Assembly (NCBI GenBank): GCA_001465015.1 | Contig: LNEO01000242.1 | Location: 1-32,895, forward strand | Source: Deltaproteobacteria bacterium Ga0077539 | Lineage (GTDB): Bacteria; Myxococcota_A; Polyangia; Polyangiales; Ga0077539 | DNA: 32,895 nucleotides | Direction of reading: 5' to 3' | In this document: positions 24,331-32,895 of the stretch, in pieces | Layout of the letters: each line of letters opens with the position of its first letter | Numbering within the stretch: position 1 is the stretch's first letter | Position numbers and translations under genes: made by a program | The notes under the pieces: generated by a model | The model's input: only the letters and a program-made list of their open reading frames with translations | What the model was told of the DNA's origin: nothing | The model's database searches: none

Positions 24331-27300
24331 CTACCGCTGCGGCGGAGCGGCTTCGAGCACCGTCGCACCGGCCTCGTCCGACTGCACGAGGATCGCGAAC
24401 CGCGTGGTCGAATCCAGATCGCTCGTCGACACCGAGGCGTAGTCGAAGCGCCCTCGCAGGTCCGTGTACCCGTCTTTGAAGAAGCTCACTGTGCCGTCGC
24501 TCGACCGCGCGAAGACCTTCACGTACGTCGCAGGCAACGCGCGCTGCGTCGAGGCGCGCAGGACGCGAAGCTGCCCGAACGCCGCGGTCACCTCGACGCT
24601 CAGGTCGTGCGCGTACCACGCGATCGCCTTGCGCGCCGCCCGCGCGCGCACCTCGATCACCAGGTTGCCCCGCGCGAACTCCGCGGGCAGCGACACGCTC
24701 GTGCGCCCGTCCCCGTCGAGCGCGACTCGCTGCGAGTACCCAGGAGAAATCCAGCTGAATCGCTCGATGTCGCCCTGCACGAACGGCTGTCGCGAGAAGA
24801 GCAGCTCGACGTCCATGCGGTAGAGCCGCAGCTCGCACTCGCGCACGTTGCGGTGCTGAATGTGCGCCGTCCCCGCTTCGATCGTCAGGTCGAGCGACGG
24901 CTCTGCAGCGGCGCTGGCCGCGAGGCGGGGCTCGCGCTTCTCTCCGTCCGAGACGGTCGCCGCGGGGCCTCGCTCGGCCTCGTCGAGCGCCGCGACGAGC
25001 TCTGCGAAGCGCTGGCGCCAGCGGTCGACGGGGTAGGCGACCCACGGCGTCGCGAGCGCGCGGGCCCCGGCGAGGTCGCCGAGCGAGCAGCGAGCGTACG
25101 CGCGCAGGTAGTCGTAGGCGACGCGGGCGGTCACGCGCTCGTCTCGAACGCGATCGAGCGCGGCGATCGCCTCGTCGAAGCGGTCTTGCGCGAACAGATA
25201 GTGCGCGAGCGAGAGCAGGTCGTCGTCGGACACCTCGGCCCGGTGCGCGAGCGTCTCGATGAAGCGAGTGTACTGCGCGGCGAGCCCGGCGTTGAGCACG
25301 CGCGTGCGCGCTCCGACGCGGTGAGCGCGGGCGTTGATGAGCGGAGCGTACTCGAGGTGTTCGTGCCAGCCTCGCTCGACGGGGTCGAGCTCGATCATCG
25401 CGCGGTCGAGCGCAGGGCGCGCGGGGGCGATGTAGCTGCTCTGGTGGCGTAGCCAGGCGCGGGCGCGGTCTGCGTCGCGGTGGACGAGCGCGTACGCCCA
25501 CAGGCGCTCGTCGAAATGCAGCCGCGATTCGAGCAGCGAAATCACAGCGTCGAAGGCCTCTCGCTCGCGCATCCGCCACGCGATGCGGCCGAGGTCGATC
25601 CGGCCGAGGTTGTGCTCGCGCAGGTGCAAGAGCAGCGCGTCGAGCGAGCCGTGCTGCGAGAGGTGATCCCAGCTCGTGACGTCGCTGCGGTCGATCGAGC
25701 GCACGACGTCGAGCTGCGCGCCCTCTGCGCACGCGACGAGCTGCGCGCCCGCTGAGACGTGCGCGCCGAAGTGCGAGAAGCGCCCCTCGCGCGGGAAGTA
25801 GAACGCATACTCGACGGACTCGGTCGCGTACGCCGCGAGCCACAGGCGCGTCGAGCGCGTGAAGAACCCTCGCGAGACGGGGAGGGCTCCGCGCGGGATC
25901 TGCCGCAGCAAATCCAGCGCTCGCTCGCTGCTGGTGGGGTTGCTCACGACCACGCGGCAGACGTACGCGACGCCGACGAGCATCGGGCCGGTGACGTATT
26001 TGTCTCGTCGGACGTTGCCGACGTACTCGTCCCGGTCGTTGTCGCGCAGGTAGCGTTGGCCGATGAGGATCGGGTCGGCGCTTGTCGCGCCATCGAGCGA
26101 GGCGTGCACGATGCGCGTGCTCGCGGCGAGGGCGTGGCTGCGCACGGTGACTGTGTAGCGGACGTCGTCGAGCTGCGTCTCGTGCGCGGCGGCCACGAAG
26201 GGAACGTCGAGCACGGCGATCGCGCACAGGGCCTCGGTGAAGCTCGTCGCGCACTCGGCGAAGTGCGGCGAGAGAAAGGGGCCGTCGTCGTGGCGAACCC
26301 AGTCGAGCCAGAGGCGATTGGGCTGCGCTTTCGCAGGGCCTGCGTGCTCTTCGCGCGTGCGCCACCAGTTGCTCTCGGCCCACTCTTGGGTCTTGTCCGG
26401 GGCGCGAAACAGCGGCGTGGCGCGGCGACGATCGTCGAGGTCGAGCCGCGAGCGCGGCCCGCCGCCGCCGGAGCCAACGCCAGCGCCGAAGCGATCGCCG
26501 TCGTCTGCCTCTTTTGCCATCTTCTCTTCGGCTTCTTCGGGCGCTGCGGCCTCGTCGTCCAGGTCCATCGAGGCCTCGGCGCGCGCCTGGTAGGGACCCT
26601 CGCCGCCGAACTGTCCGCCGCGTCCGCGGGGAGCGGCGTCTTCGAGGACCTCGGTGAGCTGATCGGCGGCGTCCGAGAAGGCGCCTCCTTCGAGACCGCT
26701 CGCGCCGAGGATGGTGTCGAGCAGTCGTCGTTCGTGGTCGGGGTCGGGCGGCGTGAGCTCGACGGCGTCTGCCATCCATCGGGTGAGCGCCGCGCGGGCG
26801 GGCGGGTGCGCTCGGGCCAGCAGGGCGCGCTCGATCGCGTTGAGCCGCCCGAGCGCCCAGGGCTCGAGAAAGCGCGAGAGGTCTTCGCCGAGCAGGGCGC
26901 GGTCGACGAAGGTCTTGTGGCGCTTGTTGGCGAGGTGCGGACGCACGACGGCGGCGAAGAAGTCTGGGTCTCTTCGCCACAAGAACACGTGCAGCTCGTG
27001 GCACGCGTGCTCGCTGTAGAGCGCGCGCTTGCGGGCCTCGTCGAAGGCGGGCCACTGGGTGACAAAGGCCCACTCTGCGGGGGCCGAGCTCGGCGCGAGC
27101 GCGGCGAAGGTGCGCCACAGTCCCGCGACCGAGTCGAGCAGCTCGAGCCTGGCGGTGCGCACGTCGTCGACGACGATCTCTCGCTGCGCGGGGGCGGGCT
27201 CGACCGCGCGCAGCTCGATCGCGTGCGCGTCGGCGGCGAGCGCGTGGGCGAGGCGCAGGTCGCGCGTCGCGCAGGGGCGCTCGGGCAGGGCGAACTCGAA

Positions 27301-30300
27301 TTCGTGTGCGCCTTCGGTGTCCGCCGTGACGATGCGCGCGGTCCGCGCAGGGCCGAGGGCTTCGAGGGGAAGGCGCGCGACGCCGTCGGGCCCCACGGTC
27401 AGGTTGGCGATCAGCGCCGCGGGCTGCGCGAGAAAGTCGTACGTGCGCAGGGCGGCCTCGGCGCTCGAGTGGTCTGCGCGCGACTGCACGACGGGCTTGG
27501 CGCACGGCGGCGGCGGCGCAGACGGGGCCATCTGCGCGCGGGCGAAGGCTGCTCCTTCAGAGAGCAGCTCGCGCGCGGTGTCGGTGCTCGCGCGGGCCCA
27601 CGGGTTGGACAGCAGGCTGGGCTTGTCCAGCAGGACGCCGGCGCGACGCTTGGCGTGTCTGCGCTCGATCACGTAGCGGTACTCGTCGCTGAGCTGACGA
27701 TCCGAGAGAAAGGCGTTGCTCGCGGGGACGTGAGGGCGCGCGACGCTGCGCCGCAACACCGCGGCGGAGGCCGAGCGCAGCGCGGGCGTGGCGATGAAGC
27801 GGGTGCCGATCACGTGGACCCGCGTCGTGTGCGTGGCGTTCTCGACGCGGATCACCAGGGAGTCGCCGTCGATCGCCGCGCTGCGCGCGAAGGCCGGCGG
27901 GGCTCGCAGCTCGATGGTCGAGCCCGGCTGCGTCGCGAAGCCACGGGCGACGCGCGCGGAGCGCTCGGCGACGATGATCGAGGTCTGCGCGCCGCGCGGG
28001 CTGGTGCGAAGGACGTACGCGCCGGGCGCGAGGCCCTCGATGATCAAGGCGTTGTCTTCGACGCGGCACTTGCCGCTGTGGTCTTCGCGGTGCGCGCCGC
28101 CGGCGAGCGAGAAGAGCGAGAGCCCTGCGCGCTCGAAGCCGCGCGGGTTGTCGACGGCGAGCGCGACGCGCTGCCCTTCGATGCTGTGGATTTGCGCAGG
28201 GGCGATCGCCATCGGCGCGAAGGTCCACAGGCGTGTGGAGCCGCCCGCGGGCGCGACAGAGAGCCATTCGATGGCGTCGAGGGGGCCGAGCGCGACGCGG
28301 CCGTGCTCGTTGGATTGCAGCGCGACGGTGCGGCTCTCGTTGAGCCCGCGGTAGCGGAGGTAGCAGGTGAGGGGGAGGTGGGGGCGGGGTTCGCCGGACT
28401 TTCCGAGGCACTCGAGGGTGTAGCCGCTGGCTGAGCGAGAGAGGTAGAGCTCGCCGCAGTCGCTCGTGCCGTTCACGCCGTTGACGTCGAGCGAGACCGT
28501 GGCTTCGAGCGGGACGCGCTGCCCCGTGGTGAGCCGCACGGTTCCGCGCAGGGTCACGGACAAGCGCGCGAGCTCTTCGGCCACGCGCAGCTCGAGCACG
28601 GACTCGCGCTCGTCCGAGAGCGTCGGCCGCTCGTCCTTCGACGACGAGACGCCGTCGAGACGCGTGGCGGCGAGGGTGACCTGCGCGTCCTCGAGCAGCG
28701 CGATCGGCGCGAGCGCCCCTGCGTTGGTGAGCACCGCGCGCAGCAGGATTTTTGCTCGCTTCTGCGCCACGAGGGACTCTCGCTCGACGCGCGCGACCGC
28801 CGCGAGCTCGAAGCGCTCTCGCGCGAGCTCGACCTGCGCGACCTGCGCGATCGCGCCGCGCTGCAAGAGCACCGCGACCGGTCCGCTCGCGTCGCTGAAG
28901 GGCAGCGTGACGCCGCCGTCCTCGCGCGCGCTGTAGCTGCGGCCGCCCATGATGACCTGCGCGTCCGTCAGCAGCGCGCCGTCCTCGTCGAACACGTAGA
29001 GCAACGTCCCGGCGATGGTGGGCGTGGCCGTGCAGCGCAGCTGCCCCTTCACGATAAACGCCCTCGCCGCGCGGCCCGCGCCGATGAACTCGACCGCGTA
29101 CACCCCTGGCGCGTCGCACTCGGGCAGCGCGATCGACGCGCGGTGCGCGAGGATGGGCGCGTGCTCGAAGCGCAGGCTGCGCTCGTGCTGGGCGATCATT
29201 CCGTCGAGGTCGATCGTCGGGTCGATGCTGCGGCCGCGGGCGAGAAAGTACGCCACGGGGTCGAGCGCGAAGACCTTGATGGTGAGCGACGAAACGTTCT
29301 TCAGCGCGAGCTCGACGGTGACGGCGGCGTCAGCGCGCGTGTGGAGCGAGTTCTGTGCGGCAATTTTCAGGCGAACCTCGTCGCGTAGGGCCGCCACCCA
29401 CGCGGCGCCGAAAGGCTGCGCCCACTGCTCGGCGTCTCCGCGCCCCGCGCACAACGCCACCCGCGCGCGCAGCTCGCCGAACCACTGCGGGTCGAGCAGC
29501 GCCGCGAGCTCGTCGCCCGCGGAGTCGTCTTCGAGCAGCAGCCGCTCGCACGCCTCTCGAACGATCTCTTCCTCCCCCGCGCTCAGCGCCGGAATCGCCT
29601 GGGCCGAGAGCATCCCGTGCTCTCGCACGATCGCGTCGCTGGCGTGTCGCCCCGCGCGCTCGCGGTCCGCGTACGACGCGAGCAGCGGCAGCGACAGATA
29701 GTCGCTCAGCAACGAGCGGTCGAACCGTCCTCGCGCGCGCTCGAAGTCGATCTTCGCCAACAGCGCCCGCGCCCGATATCGATTGAACGACGGCGGCAGC
29801 GTCCGCGTGAACTCGACGACCGCGTCGATCCACGGCCCGAGCACCCCTGGCGCGTTGTTGTCCACGTGCGCTGGCGGCGCGAGCCGCGCGAGCACCGCGA
29901 GCACGTACTGCTCGTTGCCCTCGACCTTGGGCGTGCCCCGCAGGGACAAGAGCTGATCGAGCGTCAACGATTGGTGGACGCTCGCGTAGCCAAAGGACGT
30001 AGCCCGGTTCTCGACGAGCTCGATCTGCACGAGGTGCGCGAGCTCGGGCTGCCCGCTCACGGTCAGCCGCGCCACCAGCGCTTGCCGCTGCGCCGGCGAC
30101 AGCTCCATGTGCCGCGCGACCAGCGCGTCGTCCGCCCACTCGTTGAAGGCGCTGAGGTCGCTCGTCCGTTGCTTGATTCGCTTGGCGATCTCTGCGGCGA
30201 CGTCGAAGTCCTGGCCGAGCTCGGACGGATCGCTGTTGGCGCTCGCGGCTCGCTCTCTCTGCGCGTGCAGCGACGCGTCGCTCGTTCGTGCGATCTCGCT

Positions 30301-30552
30301 GGCGCACGCCGCGAAGTCCACGCCCGCCCGCAAGAGCAGCTGCCGTCGCTCGAGCCGCTGGCGCATCGCCTCCGAGTCTGATCCCGTGTGCGGCCAGCGC
30401 GAGAGCAGCGCGTCGACCGCGGGCAGATCGCCCGCGTGCTGCAAGTGGATCGCGGTCCAGTACGAGTGCTCGACGCTCCCAGCGACGAGCTTCGCCAGCG
30501 CGCGAGAACGGTCTTCGCCGAAGGCCAGCGCCTCGAGTTGCTCGATGTCCAT
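24331..30552 (-). CDS. Very large cytosolic protein with macroglobulin/Ig-like and TPR-like regions
   Basis: The 2073-residue product has no signal peptide or membrane segment. The first 400 residues are helical, repeat-like. Residues about 405-510 resemble a macroglobulin-type beta domain (LTIKVFALDPVAYFLARGRS, then GVYAVEFIGAGRAARAFIV). More beta-rich units follow to about residue 1110. A low-complexity Gly/Asp/Glu linker lies near 1305-1380 (EAAAPEEAEEKMAKEADD). The C-terminal half has TPR-like helices (LLSLAHYLFAQDRFDEAIAA, near 1770) and a final domain with SFFKDGYTDLRGRFDYASVS. I see no CGEQ thioester, unlike classical alpha-2-macroglobulin. The ATG at 30552 is preferred over a GTG four codons earlier; neither has a clear ribosome site. 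Function unknown; a scaffold role is a guess. It is divergent from the two-component genes. Confidence 0.88.
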   Translation of the reverse strand: MDIEQLEALAFGEDRSRALAKLVAGSVEHSYWTAIHLQHAGDLPAVDALLSRWPHTGSDSEAMRQRLERRQLLLRAGVDFAACASEIARTSDASLHAQRERAASANSDPSELGQDFDVAAEIAKRIKQRTSDLSAFNEWADDALVARHMELSPAQRQALVARLTVSGQPELAHLVQIELVENRATSFGYASVHQSLTLDQLLSLRGTPKVEGNEQYVLAVLARLAPPAHVDNNAPGVLGPWIDAVVEFTRTLPPSFNRYRARALLAKIDFERARGRFDRSLLSDYLSLPLLASYADRERAGRHASDAIVREHGMLSAQAIPALSAGEEEIVREACERLLLEDDSAGDELAALLDPQWFGELRARVALCAGRGDAEQWAQPFGAAWVAALRDEVRLKIAAQNSLHTRADAAVTVELALKNVSSLTIKVFALDPVAYFLARGRSIDPTIDLDGMIAQHERSLRFEHAPILAHRASIALPECDAPGVYAVEFIGAGRAARAFIVKGQLRCTATPTIAGTLLYVFDEDGALLTDAQVIMGGRSYSAREDGGVTLPFSDASGPVAVLLQRGAIAQVAQVELARERFELAAVARVERESLVAQKRAKILLRAVLTNAGALAPIALLEDAQVTLAATRLDGVSSSKDERPTLSDERESVLELRVAEELARLSVTLRGTVRLTTGQRVPLEATVSLDVNGVNGTSDCGELYLSRSASGYTLECLGKSGEPRPHLPLTCYLRYRGLNESRTVALQSNEHGRVALGPLDAIEWLSVAPAGGSTRLWTFAPMAIAPAQIHSIEGQRVALAVDNPRGFERAGLSLFSLAGGAHREDHSGKCRVEDNALIIEGLAPGAYVLRTSPRGAQTSIIVAERSARVARGFATQPGSTIELRAPPAFARSAAIDGDSLVIRVENATHTTRVHVIGTRFIATPALRSASAAVLRRSVARPHVPASNAFLSDRQLSDEYRYVIERRHAKRRAGVLLDKPSLLSNPWARASTDTARELLSEGAAFARAQMAPSAPPPPCAKPVVQSRADHSSAEAALRTYDFLAQPAALIANLTVGPDGVARLPLEALGPARTARIVTADTEGAHEFEFALPERPCATRDLRLAHALAADAHAIELRAVEPAPAQREIVVDDVRTARLELLDSVAGLWRTFAALAPSSAPAEWAFVTQWPAFDEARKRALYSEHACHELHVFLWRRDPDFFAAVVRPHLANKRHKTFVDRALLGEDLSRFLEPWALGRLNAIERALLARAHPPARAALTRWMADAVELTPPDPDHERRLLDTILGASGLEGGAFSDAADQLTEVLEDAAPRGRGGQFGGEGPYQARAEASMDLDDEAAAPEEAEEKMAKEADDGDRFGAGVGSGGGGPRSRLDLDDRRRATPLFRAPDKTQEWAESNWWRTREEHAGPAKAQPNRLWLDWVRHDDGPFLSPHFAECATSFTEALCAIAVLDVPFVAAAHETQLDDVRYTVTVRSHALAASTRIVHASLDGATSADPILIGQRYLRDNDRDEYVGNVRRDKYVTGPMLVGVAYVCRVVVSNPTSSERALDLLRQIPRGALPVSRGFFTRSTRLWLAAYATESVEYAFYFPREGRFSHFGAHVSAGAQLVACAEGAQLDVVRSIDRSDVTSWDHLSQHGSLDALLLHLREHNLGRIDLGRIAWRMREREAFDAVISLLESRLHFDERLWAYALVHRDADRARAWLRHQSSYIAPARPALDRAMIELDPVERGWHEHLEYAPLINARAHRVGARTRVLNAGLAAQYTRFIETLAHRAEVSDDDLLSLAHYLFAQDRFDEAIAALDRVRDERVTARVAYDYLRAYARCSLGDLAGARALATPWVAYPVDRWRQRFAELVAALDEAERGPAATVSDGEKREPRLAASAAAEPSLDLTIEAGTAHIQHRNVRECELRLYRMDVELLFSRQPFVQGDIERFSWISPGYSQRVALDGDGRTSVSLPAEFARGNLVIEVRARAARKAIAWYAHDLSVEVTAAFGQLRVLRASTQRALPATYVKVFARSSDGTVSFFKDGYTDLRGRFDYASVSTSDLDSTTRFAILVQSDEAGATVLEAAPPQR

Positions 30553-30680
30553 GCGCGCGAGCACAGCACTTCGCGCGCGGTCGCGCTACGCTTGCCGACG
30601 AGCTACACGAGCGCCCCGCGCTCGCCCCGTCGAGCCGACCTGAAACCTCCGCACCCGATCGGCTTCTGCGGTCGCTCAAC

Positions 30681-30694
30681 ACTCTTTCAAGAGT
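30681..30694. promoter_or_regulatory. Inverted repeat upstream of the response regulator
   Basis: ACTCTT and AAGAGT are perfect six-base arms around TC, 58 bases before the ATG at 30753, in the 200-base region shared with the divergent large gene. It may be an operator, perhaps for autoregulation. A weak -10-like TAGCAT (30702-30707) follows it. Nothing else was identified in this region. Confidence 0.35.
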
Positions 30695-30752
30695 CGCGCG
30701 GTAGCATCCCTCTTGCGCTCGGGCCTTCGCTGAGCGCGAAAGCAGCGCCGTC

Positions 30753-31469
30753 ATGACCACCAACAACGCAGTCGCGTCGAAGATCCTCGTGGTCGAAGAC
30801 GACGCCCCGATCGCAGCAACGCTCGTGCGCGGCCTTCGCGCGGCGGGCTTCGAGGTCGAGCTCTCGGTGCGCGGGGACCAGGCGCAAGAGCTCCCCCTCC
30901 GCAGCCGCTTCGACCTCGTCGTCCTCGACTGGAACCTCCCTGGCCTCTCGGGCGACGCGCTGCTCGCGCACTGGCGGCACCGCGTCGCGTGTCCGGTCAT
31001 CGTTCTCACCGCGCGCGTCACGCTCGAAGACCGCCTGCGCGCCTTCGAGCTCGGCGCGGCGGACTACGTGTCGAAGCCATTCTTTCTCGAAGAGCTCGTC
31101 GCGCGCATCAAGGCTCGCCTCGGGCGTCGCAGCGAGGGCAGCGAAGGACGAAAGCTCTGCTTCGCCAACGTCGTGGTCGACTGCGACGCAAGGCAGACGC
31201 TCGTCGACGGCGCGGACGTTCATCTCACGCAGCACGAGCAGAACGTGCTGACCGTCCTCGTCGAGCGCGCGGATCGAGCGCTCACCCGAGCGCAGATCGC
31301 CTCCGCCGCGCTCACCGACGGCGAGGTTGACGAGCGCACCGTGGATAGCCACGTCGCGAGGCTGCGCCGAAAGCTCGGGTCCGACGCGGCGAAACACCTG
31401 CAAACCGTCTGGGGAATCGGCTATCGCTTCGTGTCCGCCCTCGAGCCCAAGCCGAGCGCCAGGTCGTGA
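30753..31469 (+). CDS. OmpR/PhoB-type response regulator
   Basis: This 238-residue protein has an N-terminal receiver domain: ILVVEDD (acidic pocket), phosphoacceptor Asp59 in LVVLDWNLPG, a Thr in VIVLTAR, and Lys in YVSKPF. A C-terminal winged-helix DNA-binding domain (about 135-230) follows, with HLTQHEQNVLTVLVERADR, RTVDSHVARLRRKLG and a final VWGIGYRFV. It is a cytoplasmic transcription factor activated by phosphorylation from the histidine kinase encoded next, whose GTG start overlaps this stop by four bases. All key residues appear intact. The signal and regulon are unknown; the divergent large gene is one possible target. Confidence 0.96.
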   Translation: MTTNNAVASKILVVEDDAPIAATLVRGLRAAGFEVELSVRGDQAQELPLRSRFDLVVLDWNLPGLSGDALLAHWRHRVACPVIVLTARVTLEDRLRAFELGAADYVSKPFFLEELVARIKARLGRRSEGSEGRKLCFANVVVDCDARQTLVDGADVHLTQHEQNVLTVLVERADRALTRAQIASAALTDGEVDERTVDSHVARLRRKLGSDAAKHLQTVWGIGYRFVSALEPKPSARS

Positions 31470-32866
31470 TTCGCGCGCTGCAGACCCTCCGTCGCCGCTT
31501 CGGCTTCGCGACGGCGGCCCTCGTCCTGCTCGTCGGGCTCGCGTTGATCTTCGTCGCCCTGTACTCCGTCGCGAGGCTGCGCGCCTCGCGCGTGAGCGAT
31601 TTTGTTCGCGCGGTCGCCGCGGACCCGTCGAGGCTCGATTGCAGCGCGGATCCGCCGCGATTCGGCCAGCAATTGAGCGACGGATCGAGCATCTACGCCT
31701 ACGATCGTCGAACGGGCGCGAGCGCCAACCGCCAGGCGCCGCCGATCGACACTGGGCTGCTCGCCGAGGTCCAGGGGGGCTCCGAGTACGCCATCAAGAC
31801 CAACGTCATCCTCGGGTATGGATCGGTCGTGATCGCCGTCGATCGCCCGGCGCCGTGCGACGTGTTTCAGCTCAAGTGGCGGGCGACGAGCGAGCTTCGC
31901 GCGCGCACGACGCTCACCTTCGCGATGATCCTCGCCGTCGCGATCGCGATCGCCGTCGCAGGAGGAGGCCTGTGGGTTGTGCGTCCGCTGCTCGATCGGC
32001 TCTCGCACGCCTCGCGCCTGGCCGCGCGCGTCGGCCGCGCAGACGCGGTGATCGAGCCGGCCTCGACCGGCTCTCGCGCGGTGCACGAAGACGAGCTGAC
32101 AGAGGTCGAGTCCGCGCTGCGCGACGCCCACGTTCGCATCCTCGATGATCGCGAGGAGATCGAGAGCAAGAACCGCGCGCTCGCCGAGCACCTCGCGGAC
32201 GTCGCCCATGATTTGAAGACGCCCCTGTCGTCCTTGCAGCTCGAGCTCGAAGAGCTCAGCGCGAAGCTCGTCGACGCGGACCTGTCGGCGGTCGCCGCGC
32301 GCGCCCTGTCGGACGTGGTCTACATCGATTCGCTGGTGGGCAACCTGCGCGTCGCGTCGGAGATCGAAGAGGGTGATGCGGATGGCAGGGTCGCGCAGAG
32401 AATCGAGCTCGGCGCGCTCATCGAGCGCTGCGTCTCTCGGGTTCATCCGCTGGCGCGGCGCAAGTCCATCGAGCTCGCGTGCGCGCGGCCCGACGAGGCG
32501 GTGCACGCGCTCGGAGACGTGTTGCACATCGAGCGCGCGCTCATGAACCTCCTGCAAAACGCGGTCGCCCACCACGATGTGCAAGAGGGCGAGGGGCACG
32601 TGGCGGCGGTGCTCGAGCGCGACGGGGCGCGGTGGGAGCTGCGCATCGTGGATGACGGACCGGGCGTTCCGCCGACGGAGTTGCCGACGGTGGCCGAGCG
32701 GAGAAAGCGCAGCCGCAGCGGAGACGGCGAGGGCCTGGGGCTCGCGATCGTCGTCGCGGTCTGCAAGCGCGAGCGGATCGAGCTCGAGTTCTCTCGCGAA
32801 CAGCCCCGCGGACTGCGGGTCACCCTGCGCGGAACGATCGACGCCCCCGCGCCCTCGCTGCCGTAG
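31466..32866 (+). CDS. Sensor histidine kinase, partner of the upstream response regulator
   Basis: The 466-residue product starts with GTG inside a GTGA overlap, which implies coupled translation. There is a transmembrane helix at about 13-34, an extracytoplasmic sensor of about 115 residues with two Cys (Asp-Cys-Ser, Pro-Cys-Asp), and a second helix at about 151-172. A HAMP-like linker, a HisKA domain with phosphorylated His248 (LADVAHDLKTPLSSLQ) and a HATPase domain with N-box ALMNLLQNAVAHH, G1 box DDGPGVPP (Asp396) and G2 box GDGEGLGLAIV follow. It is therefore a complete inner-membrane kinase. No PAS or other known sensor fold was identified, so the stimulus is unknown. The end of the gene at 32866 lies just before the window edge. 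Confidence 0.95.
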   Translation: MIRALQTLRRRFGFATAALVLLVGLALIFVALYSVARLRASRVSDFVRAVAADPSRLDCSADPPRFGQQLSDGSSIYAYDRRTGASANRQAPPIDTGLLAEVQGGSEYAIKTNVILGYGSVVIAVDRPAPCDVFQLKWRATSELRARTTLTFAMILAVAIAIAVAGGGLWVVRPLLDRLSHASRLAARVGRADAVIEPASTGSRAVHEDELTEVESALRDAHVRILDDREEIESKNRALAEHLADVAHDLKTPLSSLQLELEELSAKLVDADLSAVAARALSDVVYIDSLVGNLRVASEIEEGDADGRVAQRIELGALIERCVSRVHPLARRKSIELACARPDEAVHALGDVLHIERALMNLLQNAVAHHDVQEGEGHVAAVLERDGARWELRIVDDGPGVPPTELPTVAERRKRSRSGDGEGLGLAIVVAVCKRERIELEFSREQPRGLRVTLRGTIDAPAPSLP

Positions 32867-32895
32867 CCAACCTACGGTACACAACGGCTCGCACG

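Noticed and set aside
24260..27505. Minus-strand open frame of 1081 codons, and long + strand frames at 23971-25452 and 25759-28434
   Set aside because: They are extremely Arg/Ala-rich or otherwise low-complexity shadows of the 2073-residue gene, a usual effect of very high GC at third positions.

Overview
This is a high-GC window with dense coding on both strands. Many lipoproteins are Cys-rich or carry Asp/Gly-rich linkers. One protein has MopE-like CNG-x-DDDCDG motifs, and there is a DUF1592/DUF1552 pair. Together these suggest a myxobacterium of the Polyangiales/Sandaracinaceae type. That placement is inferred from gene content and style, not from a marker gene. No rRNA, tRNA, CRISPR array or recognisable transposase was seen.

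Layout. Positions 1-11068 look like ordinary cell-envelope and housekeeping content. They hold the tail of an unknown gene, a DUF2237 protein, a secreted lipoprotein alpha/beta hydrolase, a small hypothetical protein, a DUF808 membrane protein, the DUF1592-DUF1552 operon (Tat/lipoprotein export, CxxCH motif), two divergent Cys-rich lipoproteins, and a further lipoprotein.

Positions 11181-24263 look like an accessory, probably anti-phage or nucleic-acid-modifying island, all on the + strand. It starts with an AIPR-family protein whose N-terminus looks like a PD-(D/E)XK nuclease with a QxK active site, followed by an unrecognised 289-residue protein. After a 476-base gap holding degenerate 22-base repeats and a structured inverted repeat comes a three-gene cassette joined by two ATGA overlaps: a DUF6932-like nucleotidyltransferase-fold protein, a 438-residue protein with a predicted coiled coil, and a 149-residue protein. 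Next comes a two-gene operon. Its first gene encodes an MmeI-like DNA methyltransferase with SAP-like helices and an apparently inactivated nuclease site. Its second gene encodes a 1090-residue protein joining three zinc-ribbon repeats, an SNF2-type helicase and a C-terminal methyltransferase that resembles the eukaryotic nucleolar rRNA methylase Rrp8. The helicase-Rrp8 fusion and its partner are the strongest candidate for an undescribed system here. The island ends in about 900 bases with almost no coding signal, several hairpins and one possible small or truncated ORF.

Positions 24331-32866 return to chromosomal style. A 2073-residue cytosolic protein with macroglobulin/Ig-like and TPR-like parts lies on the - strand, divergent from an OmpR-type response regulator and its histidine kinase, which overlap by four bases.

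All functional statements come from reading motifs by eye; no database search was run.
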